Source: Chara braunii (Eukaryota > Streptophyta > Charophyceae > Charales > Characeae). From it: a stretch of 62,734 nt of DNA. The stretch is from the NCBI GenBank assembly GCA_003427395.1, contig BFEA01000448.1, positions 779,613-842,346 on the forward strand, in the 5' to 3' direction. The notes below the pieces were generated by a model, which worked only from the letters and a program-made list of their open reading frames with translations, ran no database searches and was not told the DNA's origin. Both the position numbers and the translations under genes were made by a program. Shown one piece after another: positions 42,849 to 53,233 of this stretch (positions are counted from its first letter, which is position 1; each line of letters begins with the position of its first letter).

Positions 42849-44665
42849 AATGTGAATTTGACAAAATGAGGGTGTGAGTAGAGAGAACACATGTACATGA
42901 GTAGTAGAACAGCCAGGTGAGAAACAGAGCATTACCAAAGGCATGAACTTGACAAAGTGAGGGGGTGGGTATTGAAAACACACGTGTACGAGTAGTAGAA
43001 CAACCAAGTGAGAATCGGAACACTACCAAATGCATGAACTTGACAAAATGAAGATGTGAGTAGTGATAACACATGTGTATGAGTAGTAGAACAACCAAGT
43101 GAGAATCGGAACACTACCAAATGCATCAACTTGACAAAATGAGTGTGTGAGTAGTGAGAACACATATGTACGAGTAGTAGAACAACCAAGTGAGAATCGG
43201 AACACTACCAAATGCATGAACTTGACAAAGTGAGAGTGAAACTAGCAAGAACACATACACATGAGTAGTAGAACAACCATGTGAGAAACGAAACACTATC
43301 AAATACATGAACTTGACAAAGTGAGAGTGAGACTAGCAAGAACACATGCACATGAGTAGTAGAACAACCAAATGAGAATCGTAACACTACCAAATACATG
43401 AACTTGATAAACTGAGAGTGTAAGTAGTGAAAGCACATGTCTATGAGTAGTAAAACAGCCAAGTGTGAAACGGAAAACTACCAAAAGCATGAACTTGACA
43501 AAATGAGAGGTTGAGTAGTGAAAGCACATGTGTATGAGCAGTAGAACAACCAAGTGTGAAACGGAACACTACCAAATGCACGAACTTGACAAAATAAGGA
43601 TGTGAATAGTGAAAGCACATGTGTATGAGTAATACAACAACCAAGTGGAGACCGGAACATTACCAAACGCATGAACTTGACAAATGAGGGTGTGAGTAGT
43701 GAAAGCACATGTATGTGAGTAGTAGAACAACCAAATGTGAAATGGAATACTACCAAAAGCATGAATTTGAGAAAATGAGAGCGTGAGAAGTAATAACACA
43801 TGCCCATGAGAAGTAGAACAACCAAGTGGGAACCGGAACACTACCAAATGCATAAACTTGACAAATGAGGGTTTGAGTAGTGAAAGCACATGTATGTGCG
43901 TAGTAGAACAACCAAGTGTGAAACAGAACATTACCAAAAGCATGAACTTGACAAAATGAGAGCGTGAGTAGTAAAAACACATGCCCATGAGAAGTAGAAT
44001 AACCAAGTGGGAACCGAAACACTACCAAATGCATGAACTTGACAAATGAGGGTGTGAGTAGTGAAAGAACATGTATATGAGTAGTAGACTAGCCAAGTGT
44101 GAAACAGAGCATTACCAAAGACATGAACTTGACAAAATGAGAGTGTGAGTAGTGAAAACACATGTGTACGAGTAGTAGAACAGCCAAGTGTGAAACAGAA
44201 CACTACCAAAGAAATTGACTTGACAAAATAAGAGTGTAAGTGGTGAAAGCACTTGTGTATGAGTAGTAGAACAACCAAGTGTTAAACGGAGCATTACCAA
44301 AGGCATGAACTTTGACAAAATGAGAGTGTGAGTTGTGAAAGCACATGTGTATGAGTAGTAGAACAACCAAGTGTGAAACGGAACACTACCAAAGGCATGA
44401 ACTTGACAAAATGAGAGTGTAAGTGGTGAAAGCACATGTGTATGCGTAGTAGAACAGCCAAGTGTGAAACGGAGCATTACCAAAGACATGAACTCGACAA
44501 AATGAGAGTGTGAGTAGTGAAAGCACATGTGTATGAGAAGTAGAACAACCAAGTGTGAAACGGAACACTACCAAATGCATGAAGTTGACAAAATGAGGGT
44601 GTGAGTAGTGAAAGCACATGTCTATGAGTAGTAGAACAACCAAGTGTGAAACGGAGCACTGTCAT
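42849..44665 (+). repeat. 91-bp satellite array, about 20 copies
   Basis: The unit contains GAGTAGTAGAACAACCAAGT, then GAAACGGAACACTACCAAAT and GCATGAACTTGACAAAATGA. The first phrase recurs at 42899, 42990 and 43081, i.e. every 91 bases. Because 91 is not divisible by three, the minus strand shows a ladder of similar open frames in rotating phases (VVLLLIHMCFHYSH-like); these are not genes. Confidence 0.98.
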
Positions 44666-44689
44666 ATGAGAGATGGGTCATGCGTGAGA

Positions 44690-45125
44690 GTGAGACTTGC
44701 TCAAACACATGCTTCAAGCCCATGAAGGCAACCAAGAATGCAATAAAACATCATCTTGAGTCATGCATGTGAGTGAGACTTGCTCAAACACATGCTTGAA
44801 GCTCATGAAGGCAACCAAGAACGCAATAGATCATCATCATGTGAGAGTTGAGCCATGCATGTGAGTGAGACTTGCTCAAACACATGCTTGAAGCTCATGA
44901 AGGCAACCAAGAGTGCAATAGAACATCATCATGTGAGAGTTGAGCCATGCATGTGAGTGATACTTGCTTAAACACATGCTTGAAGCTCATGAAGGCAATA
45001 AAAGAATGCAATACAACATCATCATGAGAGAGTTGAGCCATACATGTGAGTGAGACTTGCTCAAACACATGTTTGAAGCTCATGAAGGCAACCAAGAATG
45101 CAATAGAACGTCATCATGCGAAAAA
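44690..45125 (+). repeat. 92-bp tandem array, about five copies
   Basis: GTGAGTGAGACTTGCTCAAA and GCTTGAAGCTCATGAAGGCA recur; the second phrase is at 44794, 44886, 44978 and 45071. It directly follows the 91-bp array but has a different sequence. Confidence 0.95.
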
Positions 45126-45660
45126 ATTGAGCAAAGTAGGTGAAAGGAACCATCAAAAATACTAGAACAGGCACGGACAAGAGTTGCGATTTGTTCCTAA
45201 GTGAAGAAGAGGAGAGAAAGTGAGAAAAGACTAACTCATTTAAATGCATAAAATCACAAGGGGTGAAGTGACGATTTACATGGGAATGAAGAAAAGGGAC
45301 AAAACAATAGATAAGCATCATCAAAACACTAGATTAAGCATAGACAAGAGTTGTGATTTGCTCCTAAGTGAAGAAGAGGGGAGAAAGTGAGAAAAAAGTG
45401 AGTGTAATCCATCCAAATGCATGAAATTACAAGGGGAGAAGTAGAGCTTCACATGAAAGTGGAAAAATGGACTATACAAGGGGTAATCATCACCCAAACA
45501 CTAGATTAAACAAAGACAAGAGTTGCGATTTGCTCCTAAGTGAAGAAGTGGAGAGAAAGTGAGAGAAGAGTGAGTGCATTTCGCTTCAAATGCATGAAAT
45601 CACAAGGGGGGAAATGACGATTCACATGGAGGTGAAGAATGGGCCCATGGGGATATCATT
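45126..45660 (+). repeat. About 170-bp tandem array, three copies
   Basis: GAGTTGCGATTTG and CCTAAGTGAAGAAG recur at about 45181, 45348 and 45520 (167-172 spacing), each followed by a CACAAGGGGNGAA phrase. Confidence 0.92.
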
Positions 45661-45774
45661 GCTAGTGTGAAGGCTCCCTACCATCTACTCTAAGCTTAGA
45701 AAAGTTCCTATGGAGAGAGGGAGAAGGAGTGACAAAGAAGAGAATGAGATATGAATAAGAGATTATTGGGAGAG

Positions 45775-46023
45775 TAGGAGAAGGAAGGGGAAGGGGAGGA
45801 AGATAAAGGAGAAGAAGAAGAAGAAGAAGGAGGGGAGAAAAAGAAAGGAAAAGAAGAAGAAGAAGAAGAAGAAGAAGAAGAAGAAGAAGAAGGAGATGAA
45901 GAAGAATAAGAAAATAATAAGAAGGAGAAGAATGAGAAGAAGGCGATGAAGAGGAAGAGGAAGAGGAAGAGGAAGAAGAAGAGGAGGCAGAAGAAGAAAA
46001 AAAAAAGAAAAAAAAGAAGAAGG
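45775..46023 (+). repeat. (GAA)n/(GGA)n purine tract
   Basis: Almost pure purine strand dominated by GAA triplets, a candidate triplex-forming sequence. Minus-strand Ser/Phe/Leu frames are translations of it. Confidence 0.95.
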
Positions 46024-46800
46024 AAAATCTTCTCCTTTTCACTCACCTCTTTGGTGTCTTGGAGATGAAGCACCAACCTTGACGAAGCTTCTCCCTTCTT
46101 TGCACAAGTATCACCTTGGCTATCACTTTCTCCCACAAGCGGTTTTAGCAAAATTGCCTGAAAATGCACTTTTGAGCTGCTGTTTTATGTGTTTTTTTTG
46201 TTTTTTTGTTTTTTTTTGTTTTATAATATGTTAGTAAGAAGTGCACTCTATACATTGGCGTGGAGTTTGCTTGAAATGACCTTGTTTTTCTTATAAATTG
46301 AGGTGAAAAATGAGGGGTCGGTTAACTGACTCTCCTTTCCCAAACCCTTCTCTTTCTCCTCTCTCAACCTCACCCAAGCTAAGCTTCCTCTACTATGGCT
46401 ATGGAGTCCTCTCCTGTAGGGAGCTATGGCGGATCACCCCCCTAGTCCAGCCTCACTACCACTAACTTCTAGAGCTCCTTCCCCTAGCTCACAGTCTCCT
46501 CTAAGCTCCCAAACCGGCAGGGGTTGCCCTCTCCTCTCTCTAAGTGAGAAAATTGCTCCTATGAGCTCACTTGGGCAGCATGGGCACTCCTCAAAGAGTC
46601 CTTATGCAAATGTGAGTGCGGTGGACTGAATCCTCAGCTTATGTAGGTTGAAACCAGCACTCCGGCCAGCCCATGGGCCTCCCCATGTGCCTTGACGTGA
46701 ACCGAGGTACCCCCAATGCAAAATTTCACCACTACGCCCTTCCGGAGGTACTGGGACCTCATTTTGGCCAAGTACATCCAGTCTGAGTGGTTGGTACCAA
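46024..46800 (+). repeat. Conserved spacer of the compound repeat (copy A)
   Basis: Colinear with the minus strand of 61420-62000. Shared phrases in order: CACTCACCTC, CTATGGCGGA(T/C)CACC, GGCAGCATGGGCAC, CTTATGTAGGTTG, CCGAGGTACC, ATTTTGGCCA. It carries no convincing ORF. It may be the body or LTR of an unclassified non-autonomous element. Confidence 0.65.
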
Positions 46801-46904
46801 ATCAGATTGCCTCTTGGCCTCCTTCAGTTTCTTTCTTCTGCCAGACCTTTCTCTAGCTCTATCTATTTCTCATGCATATCTTCCTTGCATCTTTCTTCTG
46901 AACA

Positions 46905-47385
46905 TCTTGTCAGGCCTTTCTCAAGCCCACGCAAAGTCAATTACACATGCCTTTCTCTTCTGGACATCTTGCCAGGTCTTTCTCAAACCCAAACAAAGTC
47001 AATTACACATACCTTTCTCTTTTGGACATCTTGCCAGACCTTTCTTAAGCCCAAACAAAGTCAATTACACATGTCTTTCTCTTTTGGACATCTTCGCAGA
47101 CCTTTTTCAAGCCCAAACAAAGTCAATTACGCATGCCTTTCTCTTCTCGACATCTTGGCAAACCTTTCTCAAGCCCAAGCAAAGTCAATTACACATGCCT
47201 TTCTCTTGTGGACATCTTGCCAGACCTTTCTCAAGCCCAAGCAAAGTCAATTACACATGTCTTTCTCTTCTGGACATCTTGCCAGACCTTTCTCAATCCC
47301 AAGCAAAGTCAATTACGCATGCCTTTTTCTTCTGAACATCTTGTCAGACCTTTCTTAAGCCCAAACAAAGTCAATTATGCAATTT
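46905..47385 (+). repeat. 62-bp tandem array, eight copies
   Basis: CAAAGTCAATTACACATGCC recurs at 46932, 46994, 47056, 47118, 47180, 47242, 47304 and 47366, exactly every 62 bases. Plus-strand frames of about 180 codons across it are repeat translations in rotating phase. Confidence 0.98.
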
Positions 47386-48500
47386 TTTTCGAACTTATGG
47401 TAACCTTATTTTTTTGCACGTTTTTTCATCGGTAGATGACACGTTTTTCCCTCACTCAAAATGCGATGTCCCCATCGTACGACTGGTTCTCACTCGGAGG
47501 TATGAAACCTTGACCCACCAACTGAGTCAAGAACAACGGTTCACCTGCTCCTAGAAGGAAGGGTGACCGGTCCTTCCTCGACAGGTAACACCCCATCCTT
47601 CTACTTAGTCCGACCTTTTGCCAGTACGAGACAGGCGTCATCACTGAGGTACCACCTCACATCTGGCAGGTAGGTCCAATCCAAACCTCCCAGGACCCCG
47701 TCTTACCATCAAGGCATCTCTCGCGAACCGTTCCTCCCGAGTGGTGATTTCTTGGATCCGACCTCTTTCTTTCAAGAAAGTTGGGGCTCTCTTATTAGTC
47801 TGTGAGTGCAGTTACGAAGACCTCGCGGTTAGTTCCGAAACGGTTGTAATGATCCGGCAGGGCGTTGTCACTCGCCCTGTGGTGGGTGCGGACTTCACTC
47901 GGTACCCTGCCCGACCCCTCCCTTTGGACAGTGCCGCTCAACTTAATACGAGCAGCCTTGGTTCATCCCAAGCGGTCACGCCGCCCGTCTACGACATGAC
48001 GTGTGGTTGGGGAGATTAAATGAGACTAGCAAAAGAACGTTACCACACCCGTTTGACTCCATGCCCTTGACGTTTATGTTTTCAACATGAGGCGCAGTTT
48101 GAACTCCCCGACTAGAGCTCTTTGTCGGAATTAGTTTCGGACGACGAACACCAGTCAAAGAGAAAGATGCCTTGGTCCTTCAACCCTTATCCTTCCTTAT
48201 GAGGAATAAGCCGTGCTGAGACTTTTCCCTTGAGGGGTAGAGGTCCTGGGGTCGCGGTGCATGCACCAGTATCCCCCTCCTGCTGAGGCCTGATACTAGA
48301 AAAAAAACAAAATCATTCCAATGCTATTTCCATATCTTTTCCAATCCGCCTAGGGCCCCTTGATATGTAATGTAATTTCCAATCCTCAAGCAATTCTCCA
48401 ATGCAAATTGCAGATTTCTCATGCTCAATCCATGTCACTCAGCCATGCAAGAGGACCTTAGTAACAATTCTCAAAATGACCTTTATCAGGGGTCATTTCT
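47386..48500. other. Unassigned, non-repetitive sequence
   Basis: GC-balanced sequence between two arrays with short overlapping ORFs (for example 47741-48019 plus) that show no domain. It could be the internal or terminal part of the element carrying the 62-bp array; no LTR or TIR pair was found. Confidence 0.4.
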
Positions 48501-48505
48501 TTCAT

Positions 48506-48625
48506 TTCAGTCGAACAACCTTATCAGGGTCATTCTTTTCCATCTCAATCGAACGACCTGGTCAAGATCGTTCTTATCCATTCCAGTCGAACGACCTTGT
48601 TAGAGTCGTCCTTATTCATTCCAAT
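48506..48625 (+). repeat. 38-bp tandem array, three copies
   Basis: CAGTCGAACRACCTTRTCAG at about 48508, 48546 and 48584; diverged units. Confidence 0.88.
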
Positions 48626-49384
48626 GTTAGCGCCCGAGGAGGTGGGCCTCGAGGACATGGATCCCATCTTTGTCTCAGGGGTTAGAAGGTGGCTATCTTT
48701 TTATAGTTTTCTGCGTGCGATATCCCTTACCATTTTTTCAATACCATTTGTTGTTTATGCAAACACCCGACTTAGCGTCTAGCGCTCGAGTTGAGGCTTT
48801 GCATCCTCAAGCAGCTCTAGCCCACCTGACCGTTCAACCATAGCGAAGGACGGGGACACCCCCTCTATTTTACTCTTTCTGACCTCTCAGCTCTCTGCTA
48901 TTTTCAGACTCATTCGTGACTTAGTTGGATTAGGCTCCTAGGGAAGGGGTGTTCTTCACGCCTCTTTACCCATAGGTTCCCTAACCTCTCTTGTATTCGA
49001 CCAACACTCAATGCCATGCTTTGCTTGTCAATCCAAACTCACGGTTTTCTCTCAAAAGCACAATCTTTATTTCATCCAAAGCTCACAATACAAGCATCCC
49101 AATCAGTCTCACCCCCATACCCCGTGTCATCGTTTTGCACATACTCTTTCGAAGGTAGCTTATGCAAGAAGTAGCTTCAAAATGCTATCTTCTAACTCAT
49201 CGTGACACAGTTCTAGCTAGTCCTTATATCGCTCATTCTTCGCAATCTCACTCATACTATCTAAACTTTGTCACTCCCACACTGCAAAAGAAAACACAAT
49301 TTTGTTCAATGCTCATAACATCTGGTCCCTCTCGCTATCATGTGTCCCATCTCGCTTGGTCCCTTGCTCATCCTGTTTTTCTGC
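48626..49384. other. No gene recognised
   Basis: CT-rich plus strand with short frames lacking domains or repeats. Confidence 0.45.
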
Positions 49385-49993
49385 TCACGCTTTAACTCTC
49401 AGGCCAGAGGCCAGGATTTCCCTCTTTCTCTTGACAATTTCATGCAACTCCATCTCACTGTAGAAGTCCAAAGGCGTAGCTGCCACTCCTGCCTCCATGA
49501 ATTCCCTGACCTTGATAATCCAGTCATGCTTGATTACACTGATCCATTGCTCAAACCGATGATTGGGCGTTCGCCCAAACTCATCTTCCCATCTGAAGGA
49601 TCCTTCACGTGGCTGGTTCACAAGGGGTCGCTTCTCTTCTCTGGGTCTTGAGATCTCATCCCTCTCATCGCCACTGCCAATCTCTATGACCTCTTGCACT
49701 TCTTCCTCCCCGTCCACATCCTGCTCCGTCCGTACGGGGTTGAACACACCCGTGAAGTTCTCCGGATTTAAGTTATAAGGAATCTCCGTCCTCCTCCCAC
49801 ATCCTTCTCCAAAGACTGTGTATCTCTCCTCACAACTGTCGTGGCCGCTCTGCTCTTCATGCGGATAGCCCCTTCCTTCTTCCCTCTCTTTGCTCTTGTC
49901 GTCCCTGTCCTATTTTTCTTCGTTCTCCTTACACCAAGGTTCACACTGTTTGCACTCCTCGACCTTCTTTTCGGCGGAGACCCGGACCCTCAT
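49385..49993 (-). pseudogene. Unrecognised minus-strand ORF with one in-frame TAG
   Basis: An ATG at 49993 opens MRVRVSAEKKVEECKQCEPW, then a TAG at 49910-49912 interrupts and the same frame continues about 175 codons to 49385. The sequence is charged and coherent (REEGRGYPHEEQSGHDSCEE, EIPYNLNPENFTGVFNPV, QEVIEIGSGDERDE, RFEQWISVIKHDWIIKVREF). Three cysteines near the N-terminus (C-x2-C-x3-C) could be a small metal site. I do not recognise the family; a gag-like or other retroelement ORF is possible given the surroundings. Composition and length argue against chance, but the stop suggests decay. Confidence 0.4.
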
Positions 49994-51165
49994 TATTTTT
50001 ACTTAGTTCCACGTGGTCCCTTGTGTCTTTCCTCAAGGTGTCTCATGTTCCTTTGGCGTCCCCTGCCGTGTGGGGACCCCTTTCCCTTGCCTTTCTCGGG
50101 CCTTGCGTGCGCCGGTTTCTCAGGCCGCAGGGCCTCCAATCCGAGGCTCTCGTTAATTGTCGTAGGCGGCCCCCATGTTGGGCCCTTATTTTCTAGCGTC
50201 CCACGGCCACCGGGGCCGTCCACCTCTCGACTCCCCTATTCTCTTATCGCTTGTCGTGCGGCATTTGCAAATCTAATGGCCCTTTGACCTTACTCATGCT
50301 GAATTTCAATGGCCCTCCTGGCCTCACGCTATGTTCCTATGCGCCCATGTCCTAGCGCTTACTTGCCTGTCGTCGCCGGTTCTTTCCCCCTGCGGTTCTC
50401 ATCCCAGAGCATCACTCCTCCTGGCGGCCAAGTCCTTTGTCTTCTCCCTCTCTCTTGCCTCCTTACTCCAAATTTTTCTGTCGTGCACAACTTAGTTATA
50501 TACAGGCTCTCGAGTGTCGGGATGTTATTCGGGACCCACTGTCCCGACACCGTTGTTGACGATCTCCCAGCGCAGCAGAATGCATGACACTGGCCGGCGA
50601 TGACCGTTTCGTCGAACGGAGGCCTCACGTGTATGGTGACCGTTTGGAGCCGTTGGGGTGCCGCCAAGACGGTGGAGGGTAGGGATGTCCGTGCTCCCGT
50701 TCGGTGGACCACGTCTGGACCACCCTCAAACCGAAATTGTGCGTCGACGCATGCCTTCGCTGCTCTGAATTTCGCGCTTCCTTGTGTTCCGAGGGACCTC
50801 GGGAGGTCTTTTGGGGATTAGGAAAAATTGGTTGTAGCCACAAGGAAATTTCCTTGTGCTATTTCACTTTTTTTTTCGCGAATCATCCCCAACGATAGGT
50901 GAAACGAACACTTCCTTGTGGATTTCGGGTCCACAAGGAGTGTTTAATGAGACCCTAAAAATCCTGCTCAAAAACGTTTATCCATCTTTGATCTAATTCT
51001 AAATCTGATGTAGTTTTTCACATCTTTGATCTAATTCTAAATCTGATGTAATTTTTCGGAAGTTGTAGTTCAAATTTGCTAGGATGCGGTATTGCAAACG
51101 AAAGAGGGAAGGTCGAATTAGAGGTAGGTGGGAAGTTGGGGGGTTCACTCAAAGGAGGGATTGGC
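49994..51165. other. No gene recognised
   Basis: Overlapping frames on both strands (for example 50359-50712 minus) with no domain. A small direct repeat ATCTTTGATCTAATTCTAAA occurs twice at 50981 and 51022. Confidence 0.45.
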
Positions 51166-52050
51166 GGTTCAGGGTGGTAAGTCTATTATCAGAAGGGTGG
51201 GGTGGGACGACATTAACCGGTGCTGGAGCATTCGCTCTGTCACCAGGGGGAGTTTAAGGCCATTGAAGTTATGCCGAGGGTGGAAGGCATAACCATCTCG
51301 TCCCACGTAGCTGTTGCCGGGGCGGTGACCCTGTTACCTTTTAAGGGGTCATACAATTAAGGGACTTGTCGAGGGGGAAGACAGTCTCTGTCCATCAGAA
51401 ACAGTTAGGTCGGTACTCGGACAGTTTGTGCTGCCTTGTAACCCTAGCAGGGGGGGTATGAGATCATATGATTTATCGTACAAGGATTGAAAGCTTGGGC
51501 GGCGTGTCCTTCATCTGTGGTGAGGGAAGGAGACAAATTGTTAGTGGTTTTGGTTTTTGTCATTTTTCCCTTTGGCTTTTTTAAATGGGAAGGTGAAAGT
51601 CAGAAGTATAGTTTGGAGGAACTTTTGGTGGGCTTTTGCAGTAGAGGAAGGGTTGCTCAGGGTGGTAAGTCTACTAGAAGGGCGGGGTGGGTCGACATTG
51701 GCTGGTGCTGGAGCAGTGGCTATGTGACCAAGAGGAGCTTGAGGCCATAGGAGTTATGCCGAGGGTAGAAGGCATAACCACCTCTTTCAACGTAGCTGAT
51801 GTCGGGGCGGTGACCCTGTAACCCGGTAGAGGGTTTGCAGCTAAGAAAGTAGTCGAGGGAGGAAGATACTTCCTGTCCGTCCGAAAATAGTTAGTTCGGT
51901 GCTGAGGCAGTTTGTGTTGCCTTGTAACCCAGCAAGGGGGGTGTGAGAACTGACGATTTCTGGTACGAGGACTGAATGCCTGAGCGACGGTTTCTCGTCT
52001 GTAGCGAGGGTCTGAGTTGTTGGTGGCACTATTTATGATTTTCATCTCTC
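51166..52050 (+). repeat. About 490-bp tandem repeat, two copies plus partial
   Basis: GGGTGGTAAGTCTA starts near 51173 and 51660. Both units continue GTTATGCCGAGGGT, GGCATAACCA, CGGGGCGGTGACCCTGT and CCTTGTAACCC. Related phrases (GTCGAGGGTGGAAGACA, CCCTGTAACCTAGCAG) recur at 52430-52680 and 52810-52880. These may be 5' UTR repeats of a LINE whose tail ends at 53152. Confidence 0.8.
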
Positions 52051-53057
52051 TGTTTTTCATAGCTTTTTTATTTCTGAATATGTTCTAGAATGGGATTGGA
52101 TTTTCTTATTAAAAAAATTCTTTGTAAGTTGGTGCTGGTGGCACGGAGCCGGGGTTGTGATGGTGGGGGATAATGCGCTCTGCGGCCATGGGGCTAACCT
52201 GCAGGGTGGAAATAGGGTACAACAGCGACGAAGATGGTGGCTCCATCGCAGTAAGACTTCCCGTAGTAGGGTTGTGAGAGATTTTATGTGGGGTGTCTGC
52301 AACCAGCGCCCGAAGGAGCTGAGTGATCGGATCTACAGTTATGGTGTTGATTGGTGGTTTGTCTGGTATTTGCTGTAGTCTTGGGTCCCCGTGGGCTTGT
52401 GAATGGACGAGGCCAGAACGACACTGGTCGGTGCTGAGGCTTGGTAGCGCTGCCCTGTAACTCGAGCTGTACGAGGGCAAGAGACTTGGTAGAGAGATCT
52501 GGGGAGTTGTCGAGGGTGGAAGACACTCTAGTGTCCTTTGGTAAGCTGGTACTTAAACGATGCTGGTCGGAGCCGGGGCGGGTCGTTTTGCCCTGTAACC
52601 TAGCAGGTGGGAGTTTTCTGTGGTGGGTCATGCCACTCTGTAACCTAGCAGTTGGGGGCGTGAGGCCTAGTATAGACTAAGTATCAGGATATAGGGATGA
52701 GGCAGGTAGGGGTGGGCTACTGAAAGGCTCTAACCCAGGTATTTCTTGATCTGAATGCTCTTCTAAAAACAAAAGGGCCCTCTGCATGGAGAAGTAGATG
52801 GTTGGATATCAAGCATCCTACTAGTGAGGGGGGTAGCTTGTAGGACGAAAATAGGGTACAGCAGCAGCGGAGATCGTGGCTCTGCTGCAGTAAGTCTTGC
52901 CGGAGTGAGGTAAAGAGGATTGATGGGGGGTTTCTGAGTCGTTTTCTGAACTTTGCTTATTCCCGAAGTTCGTCGTAGTGAAGTAATTCAAAATTTTCCT
53001 AGCCAAAGCCGGGTAATGGCCCCGGTATCTCAAATATCTCAAATTTTCAAAACTTTT

Positions 53058-53152
53058 ATGTAAAAATTTCCATATGGGACGCTGGGCCCGGTTCCCAGCA
53101 CGTGCTGCTCCCCACGAATAGATTGGAGCCTTGTTCCCGAAAAAAAAAAAAA
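53058..53152 (+). mobile_element. LINE 3' end with poly(A)
   Basis: ATATGGGACGCTGGGCCCGG, then GCACGTGCTGCTCCCCACGA and a 14-base A run. This is the best-preserved copy of a 3'-tail family with relatives near 2094, 32424, 34790, 56640 and 57245. The body to the left (52050-53057) is not recognisable as coding. Confidence 0.65.
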
Positions 53153-53233
53153 AGACGACGGTTCTTAACCCGGATCCAGTTGATCCCTTTAGAAATAAAC
53201 AGGCTTTCGATCCACTCAATGGCCCGTTGGATC

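Noticed and set aside
42796-44665. Ladder of minus-strand ORFs (60-146 codons) with recurring similar peptides
   Set aside because: They are translations of a 91-bp satellite in rotating frames; 91 is not a multiple of three and no start or domain is conserved.
42270-45660. CRISPR-like array of spaced repeats
   Set aside because: Units are contiguous tandem satellites with no unique spacers and no cas genes, and the setting is eukaryotic.
46787-47435. Plus-strand ORFs of about 100-183 codons with repeated peptides
   Set aside because: Translation of the exact 62-bp array in several frames.
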